Assembly (NCBI GenBank): GCA_024138015.1
Contig: JAMXBB010000004.1
Location: 81,069,613-81,133,612, forward strand
DNA: 64,000 nucleotides
Direction: 5' to 3'
From: Lumnitzera littorea
Taxonomy: Eukaryota; Streptophyta; Magnoliopsida; Myrtales; Combretaceae
Shown in pieces: positions 35,941 to 46,452 of this stretch; position 1 is the stretch's first letter; the number at the start of each line of letters is the position of its first letter. The notes beneath the pieces were generated by a model. That model saw only the letters and a program-made list of their open reading frames with translations. It was not told the origin of the DNA and did no database searches. Position numbers and translations under genes: made by a program.

Positions 35941-36720
35941 TTTTGTCAATTTCTCGGCTTCTTCTTCATCCACATACCTGAGTAATGTTGCATTTGGTGA
36001 CCTCTTGTATAACGTACCTCCACTTAATAAGAAATGAGTAGCCAACCTTCTTATAGTTTTTCTATCTTTTTTATCGACATCTTCAAGAAATTCTCTCGTT
36101 TGAAGTAACTTCTTGATATCGTGATACCACGGTTCTTTTGTTCCTTTCCCTTCAACTATAAGGAAAAAAGCTAGTTTTTCTTCCACCTGAATCTTCAAGG
36201 GCTAAATTTCTAGTCCATCTATGACTTTCACCATTGATACTAACGTAGCCAATTCGTCAGCAAATTGATTCTGGATCCTTGGAATGTAAGTAAATGAAAT
36301 CTTTCGGAATTTTTCAACTGGCTCGCTTAAATATTCATGAAAAGGTAGTAATTTCTCATCCCTCATTTTATATTCCCCTAAGATTTGGAGAATTATAAGG
36401 GAAGAATCTTCGTACACTTCCGATTCTTGTATTCCTATATCAGAGGCTATTTTGAGCCCTAAAATGCAGGCTTCATATTCTATGATGTTGTTAGTATATA
36501 GGAATGTTAATCTTATTGCCACTGGAAAATGGCTATCCTCGGGTGATACCAATACTGCTCCTATCTTACATCCAAACACGTTGGTTGCTCCATTAAAATA
36601 CATTTTCCATCTTACCTTCTCACCACTCAATTCATTCGCCACCATCACATTTTCATCAGGAAATTGTGCTTCTAAACCCTCATCTTCGTCTTCTAATGGG
36701 TATTTTGCCAATTAATCAGC
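35941..36720 (-). pseudogene. Ogre second (archaeal-type) RNase H and linker
   Basis: A 169-codon frame (36,711-36,202) starts MAKYPLEDEDE and contains WKMYFNGATN, then GCKIGAVLVSPED, NNIIEYEACILGL and NQFADELATL. The order is that of the extra RNase H of Tat/Ogre elements: 'DGA' (here NGA, so the first catalytic Asp is lost), 'N..EYEA' and the C-terminal 'AD.LA'. A further frame (36,198-35,938) gives the linker before the zinc finger. It is the longest uninterrupted frame in the window. Confidence 0.85.
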
Positions 36721-37014
36721 TACTGCCTACCCTTTAACTAAGCTTTGACTCACGTACTTGATATCAAACTCAGAAAGTAACATTTTCCACTTCAATATTC
36801 TCCTAATCAACACCGGCTTTTCCATTAAATACCTCAACAGGTCATATTTTGTCAACAACTCTATTGAGTAATAGAGAGCGTATTGCTTAAGTCTATGCAT
36901 CACCTATACTAAGGCACAACATGTCCTTTTCACTTCTAAGTACTTTTGCTTGCCTTCTGTGAATTTCTTGCTCAAATAGTATATAGGATGCTCTTTTCTT
37001 CCCTTTTCATCTTT
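36721..37014 (-). pseudogene. Ogre first RNase H domain
   Basis: Minus-strand translation reads EEHPIYYLSKKFTEGKQKYL, then YLMEKPVLIRRILKWKMLLS and FDIKYVSQSLVKG, the usual end of the gypsy RNase H in this lineage. It has several stop codons. It is continuous with RT on one side and the second RNase H on the other. Confidence 0.8.
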
Positions 37015-37970
37015 TTATCCCAACATACACCCCATCGATTTCGGGAGAATTGTTAAATAAAGGATCAATGGTTGTCCCAATGTGGGAGTGACCAATACAG
37101 GAGGATTCATGAGATATTCTTTGATTTTAGCAAATGCATGCTCACATTCTTGATCCCATTCTATTGTGGCATTCTTCCTTAATAGCCTGAACAACAGTTT
37201 GCATCTATCAGTTAGCTGTGATATAAATCGACTAATGTAATTTAATCTCCCCAATAATCTTCTAACTTCTTTGACAATGTTAGACGTAGGCATGCATACA
37301 ATCGCTTTGACTTTATTTGGGTCTACTTCGATCTCTCTCCTGCTAACTACAAAATCTAACAATTTGCTCGAAGTCACTCCAAAAGTGCATCTTTTAGGAT
37401 TCAGCTTTAGTTGAAAATTCCTCAATTACTTAAATAGTTTGCACAAAATATCCATGTGGTTTTCATTCTCTTTGGATTTGGTGATCATATCATCTACATA
37501 AACTTCAATTTCTTGATGCATCATGTCATGGAATAAGGTAACCATAGTACGCTGGTAAGTTGCCCTAGTGTTTTTCAACCCAAATGACATCACGTAATAA
37601 CAAAACGTTCCCCAAGTGGTAACAAACATTGTTTTAATGTTATCTTCTTCCGCCATTTTCATTTGATTATACCTTGAGAAACCATCCATAAATGAGAAAA
37701 AATGATTCCTGGCTATATTATCTACTAATAATCAATATGCGGCAAAGGAAAATTATCTTTTGGTGTTGCTTGGTTTAAATCATGGAAATTTACATAGACC
37801 CTAATTTTCCATTTTTCTTCAACACTGGCACCACATTGGCTACCCATTCGGGGTAATTCGATATGAATCTGACTTCCAACAACTCCTTCACTTCTTTTAT
37901 CTTAAGGAGTATGTCTAACCTAAATCATCTAAGCTTTTGTCTTTTTGGTTTAATTTCTTCCTTGGTTGGC
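37015..37970 (-). pseudogene. Ogre reverse transcriptase
   Basis: The fingers segment (about 37,900-37,720) has IRVYVNFHDLNQATPKDNFP. The 87-codon frame 37,689-37,426 has MDGFSRYNQMKMAEED, CYYVMSFGLKNTRATYQRTM and EVYVDDMITKSKENENHMDI: the palm motifs with the YVDD catalytic box intact. The frame 37,425-37,015 has KLNPKRCTFGVTSSKLLDF, RRLLGRLNYISRFI and EWDQECEHAFAKIKEYL. One stop separates the two frames (37,425/37,426) and a frameshift precedes the first. Wording such as KCTFGVTS.KLL is typical of the Tat branch. Confidence 0.92.
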
Positions 37971-39060
37971 AACTTGTGAACCACAATAAACGAGTCTAAA
38001 CCAGGCATATCTTCATAAGACTAAGCGAATATGTCCAAATATTCAGATAACAATTGTGACAACTCTTGCTTTTGATCGTTCGTTAAATCATCACCAATTT
38101 TCAAATTTCGTACATTTTCCCTTGTTCCTAAATTAATCATATCCATTGGTTCGTCAATAATCACTCTACCCTGTTCATGTCAATGCCAATTCTCCTAAAT
38201 TTCATTTAGAGTCTTAATATCATCTTCGACGTCTAACCCAATAGGGCCAAAGGTGATATTGGTACTTTCATCATTTATATGCATGAGATATCCATTATGT
38301 CCATCGTTTTTATCGGATCTAAGGAGTAAAAGAAAAGGATAACGAATAAATAATAAGGAAGAATTGATAGAAAGAAAGAAAGAAATGAATTTTATTGGAT
38401 GAATTAATTCAAATTGTCTGATAGAAAATACCTAACTAATCAAACTAATTACCAAAATCGAATGTTCCTAATTAATCTAATTTTGCGTTTCTAAAGAGAC
38501 CTATTCATGGGAATGGAAAACCAGTTGTACAAAGAAACTGGCATTTCAACCTCTTGTCTCTAATTCGGACCGATGTTGCATTGCTGAGTCAAGGCCTTAG
38601 ATAAATTGGCTACTTCAGGTTGTTGAACATTAGCTAACATTAGGAATGTCTAATGAATATCTGGAAAATCCATGTGAGCATGGTATAGCTAATCCCCTCT
38701 TTTGCTCTTGGTTTTAGCCTTCATTTCTTGAACCTCCTCTTCAATGGGCTCATACTTAAGCTTGAACGTTCCAATCTACTGTTTAGGCTTTTTCAAATGA
38801 CCCCGTACCCCCTATCTTGCTTCTTCAATCATACAGACTTTGTTAAAAATTTGTAACCCTGGCTCTTCTAATTCTTCATCCCCGTCATAGGGAATAGTTG
38901 TTTCTTTGTAAATCTCATAATCCTGTTCCCTAAGAATAGTAACCAACTGTCCATCGACTATGAACTTCACTTTCTAATGTAGACTAGATGGAATTGCCCC
39001 TGCTAATTGAATCCATGGTCTTCCTAGCAGAAGATTAAAAGTTCCCGAGATGTCAAGAAC
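37971..39060 (-). pseudogene. Ogre spacer between protease and RT
   Basis: This region carries short fragments of polyprotein separated by stops. Ogre elements are known to have an intron between the protease and RT parts. I cannot place splice sites here, and the fragments may equally be coding linker. No other domain was seen. Confidence 0.45.
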
Positions 39061-39480
39061 TTAGAAAGGAATAGTAAACACCTGCAAACCAATTTCAACT
39101 TGCAACCCAATTTCTCTAATTATCTCCCGTTTTGATCTATAAAAAACCCTTACTGAAATCAAGCTGGGCTTTATTTTAATTGCCTCCACATCAAGTAAAT
39201 TTAGCATCATCAATGGACATACACTCAATGATGACCCATTATCTATCAAAACTCGAGCAATTACTTTCCCCGTACACTTAACCATTATGAAGAGGGGCTT
39301 TGTGTGTTGGTCTCCTTCTTTACTTAGCTCATCTGGCAAAAATAAAATCTGATCTACTGCAAATATTGATATTACCACTAACCCAAGTTTTTCCGTAGAA
39401 ATCCCTTTAGGTACCTTAACCTCCTTTAAAATTTTAATTAGTGCCTTTCGATGAGTATCTGATGACAACAGTAAGCCCAT
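39061..39480 (-). pseudogene. Ogre aspartic protease region
   Basis: The 139-codon frame begins MGLLLSSDTHRKALIKILKE and contains VPKGISTEKLG, LFIMVKCTGKVIARVLIDNG then SSLSVCPL. The retropepsin active site appears as DNGSS, the form usual in Tat/Ogre elements (DTG or DSG elsewhere). The stretch 'LLSS..HR.AL.K.L.E..VP..IS..K.' is a lineage hallmark just before the protease. The frame ends in a stop at the C-terminal side, so the fusion to RT is broken. Confidence 0.85.
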
Positions 39481-40600
39481 TAAAGAGATTTAGGTTGTTA
39501 TTTTGGCTAACTAGTCCATTATCTTATATTCACTGGCCTTAACTATCTTCTTGGCAACATTTTGATCTTTATCTTCTGTATCTTCAATGATTTTTCAAGA
39601 AGCCTCTTCCACAGTGGGTTTTCTCTTAACTTCCTCATGCTTATCATAAACTCGTCCCGAGCGGGTAAACCCACCAACCATGGGTAATGAGGCCTTTGTT
39701 GTTTGATTCACTATTTGGTAATCCAAAGGTACTGCTTTATAATTCCCTAGGACTATCGGGACATTGAAAGTGATCTTCTTAGGCTGTCCCCATTCCTCAA
39801 CTTTCTTAGTCTTTTCATCATATTTAAAAATCAACGGCTTAGGCCCGTCTCCAATCATTCCAACCATCCTAGCCGCCTTCTTAGCCTCTACAATGATTTT
39901 GTCTTCCTTCTTAAATTCTAGACCCCATCCAATGGGTGGGGCATCAATGTATATGGTAGGTAAACCGGTGTAGTCCACCAAATACTCAAACTTCCTTGTC
40001 AGTTCTCCTAGGGTGTCAACCGTTAGATCTCTGACATCATATCTCTTTCTAAGCTCCCTTTAAGTACTTCTCTTTCGCGGTTTTGGAATTGTCATAGCCA
40101 TGATATTGACTTTCTTTATCTTTCTTTCCTTAAGTAGTCGATATATCACCAATTTGGTTTGGGTCCTATCTCGGAGATTCATATCCTACAAGTACCCAAT
40201 CTTCCTTAGATTCCACGTTATCTCCTCAATAGTGATGGGGAGACTGTCTAAGTCAATTTCTAGTTCAAAAGCTTCAGCAACGATCATATTGATCGAATGT
40301 CCATGATTCAGTAGAGGGTTGTTAGCCATGTTGGGAGTGGAAGTTTGGATAAAATCTAATTGAACCAATTTAGTATCAATAAGATCTTGGATTTTATGTT
40401 TGAGTCTCTAACATTGGTTCGTAGAATGCCCTACTTACCCTAGATGATAATCACATCGAAGTTCCGGGTTATAGTCCTTCGGTCTTTGCCCTTCTCTTGG
40501 AATTTCAAATGTCAAGAGGTTCTCCTTCCTTAATCGTATGAGAACCTAACTTAGAGGAATGGGAATATGCTTAAACTGTCTTTTCTGTGGGCGATTATTC
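39481..40600 (-). pseudogene. Ogre gag C-terminal region
   Basis: Two open pieces are visible: 39,981-39,595 (128 codons, YTGLPTIYIDAPPIGWGLEF, then PKKITFNVPIVLGNY) and 40,368-40,186 (60 codons). They lie between the gag core and protease, where Tat elements have a long poorly conserved stretch. I see no CCHC knuckle in the readable frames. Stops and shifts throughout. Confidence 0.6.
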
Positions 40601-41630
40601 TAATTTGGACTCGGTAGGGGATTAGATCCCCTAGTCATAGCTATTAGGGCAATGGGTTTGACAAAGTTGCTGGTATTGACAATGCTGATAGTGGTTTCCT
40701 TAGCCTTATTGGAAAATCTTAAGAGAAGTGTCTTCTTTTCCTCTGTTTCAGGATTAAGAAGTCTCCCAGTAGCAATGGCTTCCTTAATTTGGCTTCTTAA
40801 GGCTACAATTTTTGCAAAATTGGAGGTAGGATGCCCAACCAAGTGTTGGTAATACGGACTTCCAAGAGCATTAATGAAAACGAGGGTCAGATCCTTTCTA
40901 GTTAAGGGTGGAGTCACCCTGGCAGCTATGCCCCTCCATCTTTGGGCATATTCTTTAAAGTTCTCATTGGTCTGCTTTTGTAAATTATTCAGATCTCACA
41001 TTGACGAGGCCACTTTAATGTTGAATTTATATTGGTTGTAAAAAGCCCGTGCTACCTTATCCCATATGTTAATTTCATTCAGGTCCAACTAGGCGTACCA
41101 AGTTAAAGCTGGCCACTTTAAGCTGTCCTGAAAAGTCTAGACCATCAACTTGTCATACTTCATGTATTTCCCCATTTTCTTGATGTATATCCTAGTGTGG
41201 AGTTTCGAGCAGCCAGTCCCATCGTATTTCTCAAATTTTGGCACCTTAAATCTTCCGGGAAGTCATTGTCTTCATAGGTCGGCAAACTAATCATTCCTAT
41301 TTGCTCAAACCCATTCACCATTTCTAGGGTTTTCATCTTCTCGATTAACTTCTACATAACCTTTCTTTCCATTTCACGGTGTTTCTCTTCGATCTCTTTC
41401 CTCCACATCTCAACATTAAGGGCTGATTCTTTGTCTTCCAGTTTAGGGGGAAGGGTTGTTTTTGGATTCTGGCTTGGGTTAGCTTGAGATCCTTGTCTAT
41501 CATTAAGGATTCCAATAGCCTAAGTGAGAGCTTGAATTTGTTTGGCCATCTTGTTTATGTTTTCTTCTAAAGTCACTACTCTTAGGTCGAGCTCGGTTTG
41601 ACTGACATTTCTAGTACCCTAAGTCGACAT
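40600..41630 (-). pseudogene. Ogre gag
   Basis: A start codon at 41,630-41,628 opens MST, followed by a stop at codon 4, then TRNVSQTELDLRVVTLEENI and a charged section (EMWRKEIEEKHREMERKVM), typical of the N-terminal coiled part of Tat gag. The core is broken by stops. The 105-codon frame 40,917-40,600 carries LTLVFINALGSPYYQHLVGH then PTSNFAKIV, the retrotransposon-gag core end (family 'F...L..PYYE.L.G....F..LV'). Confidence 0.8.
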
Positions 41631-42160
41631 CCTTGCCTTAGAATAAGTGAATATTGGGCTTTTAGTCGAGTTTGCTCGCTTGGACGCTATCTTCAAAATC
41701 CTATGTAAAAACCCAAGTTTTAGACTTTTAGTAGATTAAAGAGTTTTTTTTTTTTGTTTTTTTTGTTTTTTTTTTTTTTACATTTGTTATTCCGTGGTCT
41801 ACCTCTTTTTGTTTTTTAAATGAAATAAACAAACAAATAAATAATAATAATGAGCAAGAGATTGCGCAATTAATGAAAATTTTATTTACTAAAGCTACAA
41901 ATTTATTAATCATAAGATCCAACTTATACAACAAACTAAACAAAAGGAAAAGAAAAACTCCTAACTAATCTTTCAAAAAAAAAAAAACTTAAACTTATAT
42001 TTACAAGAGCCGACGGATCTGACTGGGATGAGCTTCATCAACTTCCCTCATAAGTCTTCGTACCGTAACATCCCTCTTTCGAATCTTACTCCTCAAGAAT
42101 TGATTTTCCTCTAGCAATCTCCCGTTTTCCATCCTTAACTCTTCAACAATCTTATTACTT
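41631..42160. other. Ogre spacer upstream of gag
   Basis: An AT-rich spacer with poly-T runs (41,744-41,780 on the plus strand) lies between the end of the extra ORF and the gag start. It is a plausible place for the gag leader. A lysine-rich 71-codon frame here is low-complexity. Confidence 0.5.
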
Positions 42161-42162
42161 TC

Positions 42163-43560
42163 CTAGAACTGGGCTTCAACTCTAGCCCATATGGTGTCTC
42201 GGTGGGCCCGCTTAGCAAATGAAAGACGTACTGGATTCGACTCATGTCTAAATACATTTGGAGCTTCATATCGTATCTTTCTAGTTTTCTCTAACTGATC
42301 ATAAATGAACTGCTTGGTGGCTTGGTATTCTCCGACTTTGCCCCTCAAAGTTCCTACATTGACTATCTTCTTGGCTTCTCTTCGTTCCCACAACTTCACA
42401 AGTTCTGCAAATCGTTGGATTAGAGTAGTTATGGATAAACAAGGATCTTGATAATTCACTATGACGACATCCAAGGAGTCTCTATAAGCTATCTCTTGCA
42501 GTGGGCCTACTTGTTTGGTGACACAAGTCGGGAAACATCCAGTATAGCTTGTAGTACCGATAAGGGCAACTCTTGCATAATCGATGCACCTTAAGATGGC
42601 TTGAGTGCAACAACTCCATCTAGCTATCTACATAAATTTTGTGAACTACATTTTGTTGATAACTGATACCCATCCCTTAAACTAAGATTCATCCGATACC
42701 TTGAGGTGGCGGGCAAATTCATCAATTAAGTCCATATTCTCTGTCAAGGACTCTCTAAGAAGATTCCCTCCATACCTTTGTGTATGACTAAGAAACCACA
42801 TGGCAAGGATTGTAAGGTTAGTCATGAAATAACCGTGCCCCTGCTTCTTCAAGTGGGTAAGCATCTTGAACTATTCTACCAATAACGTCAGTATATAAGA
42901 TTTACCAACTAAGAATTGAGTCATTAGCTCAGCAACCCTATAGTGGACCTGACCATATCTAAAGGGAAGTAATACTGTTCCAAACACTGCTACAATAAAG
43001 GTGATGACCCTCTTTTCGGCCTACAATTCATATCCTCCGCAGAAGATTTGACAATATTTCTGGTAAGCATTTGGGCTTGAAAACCACTCTACCAATCTTA
43101 GGATACTGAGACATTTTTGGCCCTTTGAAGATAAGAATGGGGCCAAGATTGACTTCTTGACCCCTAACAGCGTCATTAAGATTTTCTTAAGCTAGACTCT
43201 AAGATTAGGGATCGCTATGCCTGCTTCGAAGAGCGGGGCACTAAGTAACTGCAAGTATTTTCTATGGTGGGTATCAATACGTGTAGGCCGAAGTTGAAAG
43301 CTGTAGATTCTGGATCCCAGTAATAGATAAGGGCCTGGATTAGAGGCCAATAGAGCTGGACCTGCATAAGGGATATGACCGACTCAATCTTCTTGGAGAC
43401 GTGATTTTGCTTAGCGGGCGAAAACTGGTTCAACCAATTTTTCAGGATGGATTTAGGGAAGGAGTACTTATCTAATTGGACATCACAGATGAGTTGACTG
43501 GCTGACGGGCTTTGGACTGATACTACCCTGACTCTCGATATCTATATTACAAAAGATATA
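42163..43560 (-). pseudogene. Ogre extra 5' ORF (DUF7745-like)
   Basis: Three open pieces align in order with the extra ORF that precedes gag in Ogre-type elements. 43,433-43,215 reads LYWPLIQALIYYWDPESTAF, then NFGLHVLIPTIENTCSYL, the 'YWDPE...F.FG...L.PT.EE' block of the DUF7745 domain. 42,864-42,682 is a middle piece. 42,474-42,163 is a charged C-terminal piece (FAELVKLWERREAKKI, then YEAPNVFRHE). The function of this ORF is unknown. Stops and frameshifts make it non-functional here. The domain name is from memory of the family. Confidence 0.65.
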
Positions 43561-44427
43561 AATAAAAATGTGATGACTATTTACAACAAGGATCCTAAAT
43601 TCAAAATAAAGTTGGATCCAATGTTAATAATTTCGTAGCTCTTTCAAAGATTTCTTTAGAAATTGCGTAGCCTTTCACTAACTATGGGCAATAAAGAAAA
43701 TGAGACACATATAACACTAGAAATAAAATATTTACAGAAAAATAAACGTAATCAAATATAGAAATGCAATATGTTGCATACGCATACAATGCAATAGGAG
43801 TCAGTAATTTAATAAATTATAGGAATTATGATAAATCTACGATCAAAAGCACCCCTATATATAAATATATTCACAATATGATTTAATAAAAATGAAGTTC
43901 GTATATACTTATATATAAGGGCCAAAAAAAATTTTAATTGAAAATAGGTGATGAACTAACCGCAGATTAAATCAAACTTTTCCTATAATTTGAAAAAAAA
44001 AACTACCCTATTTAAAAAAAAAATTGATGCAAGGGGGTGGGGCCTATGGGTTTCAAGCTTTGTAGCTTTAAGGCTTTCTGATGAGAAACTTAGTGAGCTG
44101 TATCGAAGCTTGAGTGGGCTTGCCTATCACCGCCAAGGGAGAAACGACCCTTACGACCTGAGGGTTACACAATGGCGACCTGTCCTAAGTTCCTAAGGTA
44201 ACCCAGGTCCGACTACATCTAATCACGCAAATGATTACTTAAAATAAAAGAAACCCCACCCACCCCCCCTAATTCCCCAAGAAGGCCCATTGAGCCGGGC
44301 TTCTTTTTTCTTAAGGCTTGCATCACTAAAAACCTATTAATACAATTATAATACAAAAATAAATAAATAAAATAATAACATGAAAGCCGATCAATAATTT
44401 TTATTTTCACATGACTAACCTCCCAGT
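43561..44427 (-). other. Ogre 5' leader
   Basis: Untranslated region between the PBS and the extra ORF. The section 44,030-44,210 is less AT-rich and has a plus-strand frame (68 codons) without domain. Confidence 0.55.
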
Positions 44428-44447
44428 GTCTCTAGTGGAGTCGTCAA
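44428..44447 (-). promoter_or_regulatory. Ogre primer-binding site
   Basis: On the minus strand, three bases after the 5' LTR, the sequence is TTGACGACTCCACTAGAGAC. Ogre/Tat elements usually have TGGCGACTCCACTGGGGA here (attributed to a tRNA-Arg primer). This copy differs by a few transitions. Confidence 0.7.
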
Positions 44448-44450
44448 TTC

Positions 44451-46447
44451 TGTTGAGCTCTATTTTGATTTACTTAGTTTAACATATATTAAGCCCAACT
44501 TACTTAATATAAATTGCTCGACATTAAACTAAGGAAAAGAAAATGTTGTTTTTTTTTTTAAAAAAAAAATGGAGTTGCCAACTGATAAAAATAAAATTGA
44601 GGCTTTCGAGTGGGAAAATCCTAATTTGACCACTAGTCTACAGATATTCTAAAAAAACTAATTTTTAGAAAATTGAACTAGAAAACCGAGTTCGAAAGCT
44701 AACTTATTAAGACTAAATCACCATGTGAAAATAAAAATAAATTAATGGGCTTTATTTTTTTTTATTTTTCTAAAAATATTAAAATATACCTAAATGGGCA
44801 AAAGCAACTAAAGATGATTTTTTAATAATTTTTTTATTATGAATTTCTAAAAAGGGGAAAAAAATTTATATTTTAACGGTTGCCTCAAAGGTGCTTATGT
44901 ACCTGTTAATTGGGATCAAACCGACTATAGTTCTTTTTATAAAATTTTTAGTGAATGAGTTATTTTTATATTGAAAACCGAGCTAGGTTTACATTTTTAT
45001 CAATTTATTATTTTAAGAAAACAAACTTAAAAAATTTCTAATTTTTTCAAATTAAATAGAAAAACCCTAACTAACTGAAATTAGATTTTTTATTATTTTA
45101 TTTTTTAAAAAATCACTAAGTGTCAAAACATGTATTTTTAAAAAAATGATTTAAAAAAAACTAATTTATCTAAAAATTTGTGAGAAAATAATTAATTTAA
45201 AAAAACCGGTACTTAAACAAAAAATTAATTAATTACTAAACAAAAAATAATAAAATAAATTAAAAAAACATAAAAACATGACTAATTTATAAAAAATCAA
45301 TAAACTAAAATAAAATAATAAAAAACTTATTAAAAATTCACCTAGGTTAGGTTACGTTAACATTGGACAGTGTTGGGTGCACGCGGGCGAGGACTGGGTG
45401 CTGCTGAGCGTTTATGGGAGTGGGTTTGGGCAAGTGTACGGGCGAAGATCTAGGCGAGTGATAGGCAATAGTGTGGGCAGGCACCTGAGCAAGTATATGG
45501 GTGAAGATTGGGCAAAAGCTTAGGCATATATGAGTGATAGTGTGGGCAACACTGAACGGTGACTCTGGGCGTATAGTGGGTGGTAGCTCAGGCGATATGG
45601 GGTGATACTGGGGCGTGGATCTAGGCATGCGGTAGGTGGTAGCTCGAGCAAGGTATAGGCGACACTGGGCAGTAACTCTAGGTGTATGGTAGGCAGTATC
45701 TTGAGCGAAGCGTGGGCGCTGTAAGTAGTAGCTTAGGTGAAGATCTGGTTGATGCTTAGGGTATGCACGAGCGAGGATGGGCAAGTGAAGGCAATGTTCT
45801 AGTGGTTATGGGGGGCAGTAGCGACGGATTGGGTGATAGTAGCGGTGGCTTAAGTAGTAATAGTGGTAGACTAGGCAACAATAGCGGTGGCTTAGGCGGT
45901 AGCAGTGGCATGATGGTGGCACATAGAGTGTAATGGTAACGCGTGTGTGGGTGTATTCTATTGTGGTGGTGTACGGTAGTAGCTCATGAAGGTGAGTGAA
46001 GGGGCATATGTGTTATTTTATTAGGTGTATGCGATTTTAAAAAGAAAAGCCTTCTTTAAATCTTTGATCGACATGATATTTATAAGCTCTAAAATCAAAT
46101 CTTTTGAATCAAATATACGAAAGATTCGTTTGCGATTTAACCTAGATTTACCCTAGTTTCTAGAAACCCTAGCTAGTTCGGGCTTTTCTTTTAAGGCTTG
46201 GCCAAATCCGATAAATCCTGTTGTTAAGCCCCTAAATTGGTTTAACACAAAACTAATGGATTCAACCCATCTTAATAACTGATCTGACATCTCAACTTAA
46301 CCTAACTTGATATGACTTGACTTTCTATGACCTAACTTAATAATTTTTTTTTTCGTTTTTCTATTTTTTTATTTTTTCTTTTTTTCTTTTTATTCACTAA
46401 CCTGGCTTAATTGGAAAAAAAAAATTAGCAAAAATGAGGTGTTTACA
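44451..46447 (-). repeat. Ogre 5' LTR (1,997 bp)
   Basis: Plus-strand ends are TGTTGAG and GTGTTTACA. It is collinear with the left LTR throughout. The G-rich segment 45,350-46,000 has three 55-58 bp minisatellite units and gives a spurious 145-codon minus-strand frame (45,784-45,347). Confidence 0.9.
45544..45713. repeat. 55-58 bp minisatellite in 5' LTR, three units
   Basis: Units start at 45,544, 45,599 and 45,657 and share 'ga.actgggc' and 'gg.ggtagctc'-type words. One unit more than in the sister LTR. Confidence 0.7.
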
Positions 46448-46452
46448 AAGGA
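46448..46452. repeat. Ogre target-site duplication, right (AAGGA)
   Basis: Follows the GTGTTTACA end; one mismatch to GAGGA at 31,778-31,782. Confidence 0.65.

Larger units (their letters stand above)
31783..46447 (-). mobile_element. Ogre/Tat-type Ty3-gypsy retrotransposon, decayed
   Basis: A 14,665-base element with two direct LTRs (31,783-33,843 and 44,451-46,447), a PBS-like site inside the right LTR and a purine tract beside the left LTR, all in minus orientation. The order on the minus strand is 5' LTR, PBS, leader, extra ORF (DUF7745-like), gag, protease, RT, RNase H, a second RNase H, HHCC, integrase with GPY/F module, tail repeats, PPT, 3' LTR. The extra 5' ORF, the double RNase H and the protease-region wording place it in the Ogre/Tat lineage. 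It lies inside the RT gene of an older chromovirus. The first 95 bases of the two LTRs differ at 12 sites, 10 of them transitions, so it is old. Confidence 0.92.

Noticed and set aside
37971..39060. Possible Ogre intron between protease and RT
   Set aside because: Known for the lineage, but I could not point to convincing splice sites in this decayed copy, so no intron feature is reported.
44030..44210. Less AT-rich segment considered as organellar DNA or a structured RNA
   Set aside because: It sits between the Ogre PBS and extra ORF, where the element's own leader is expected; no organellar gene was recognised.
45347..45784. 145-codon minus-strand open frame
   Set aside because: It lies wholly in the G-rich minisatellite part of the Ogre 5' LTR. 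The frame is open because C-rich DNA lacks stop codons, and it has no domain.
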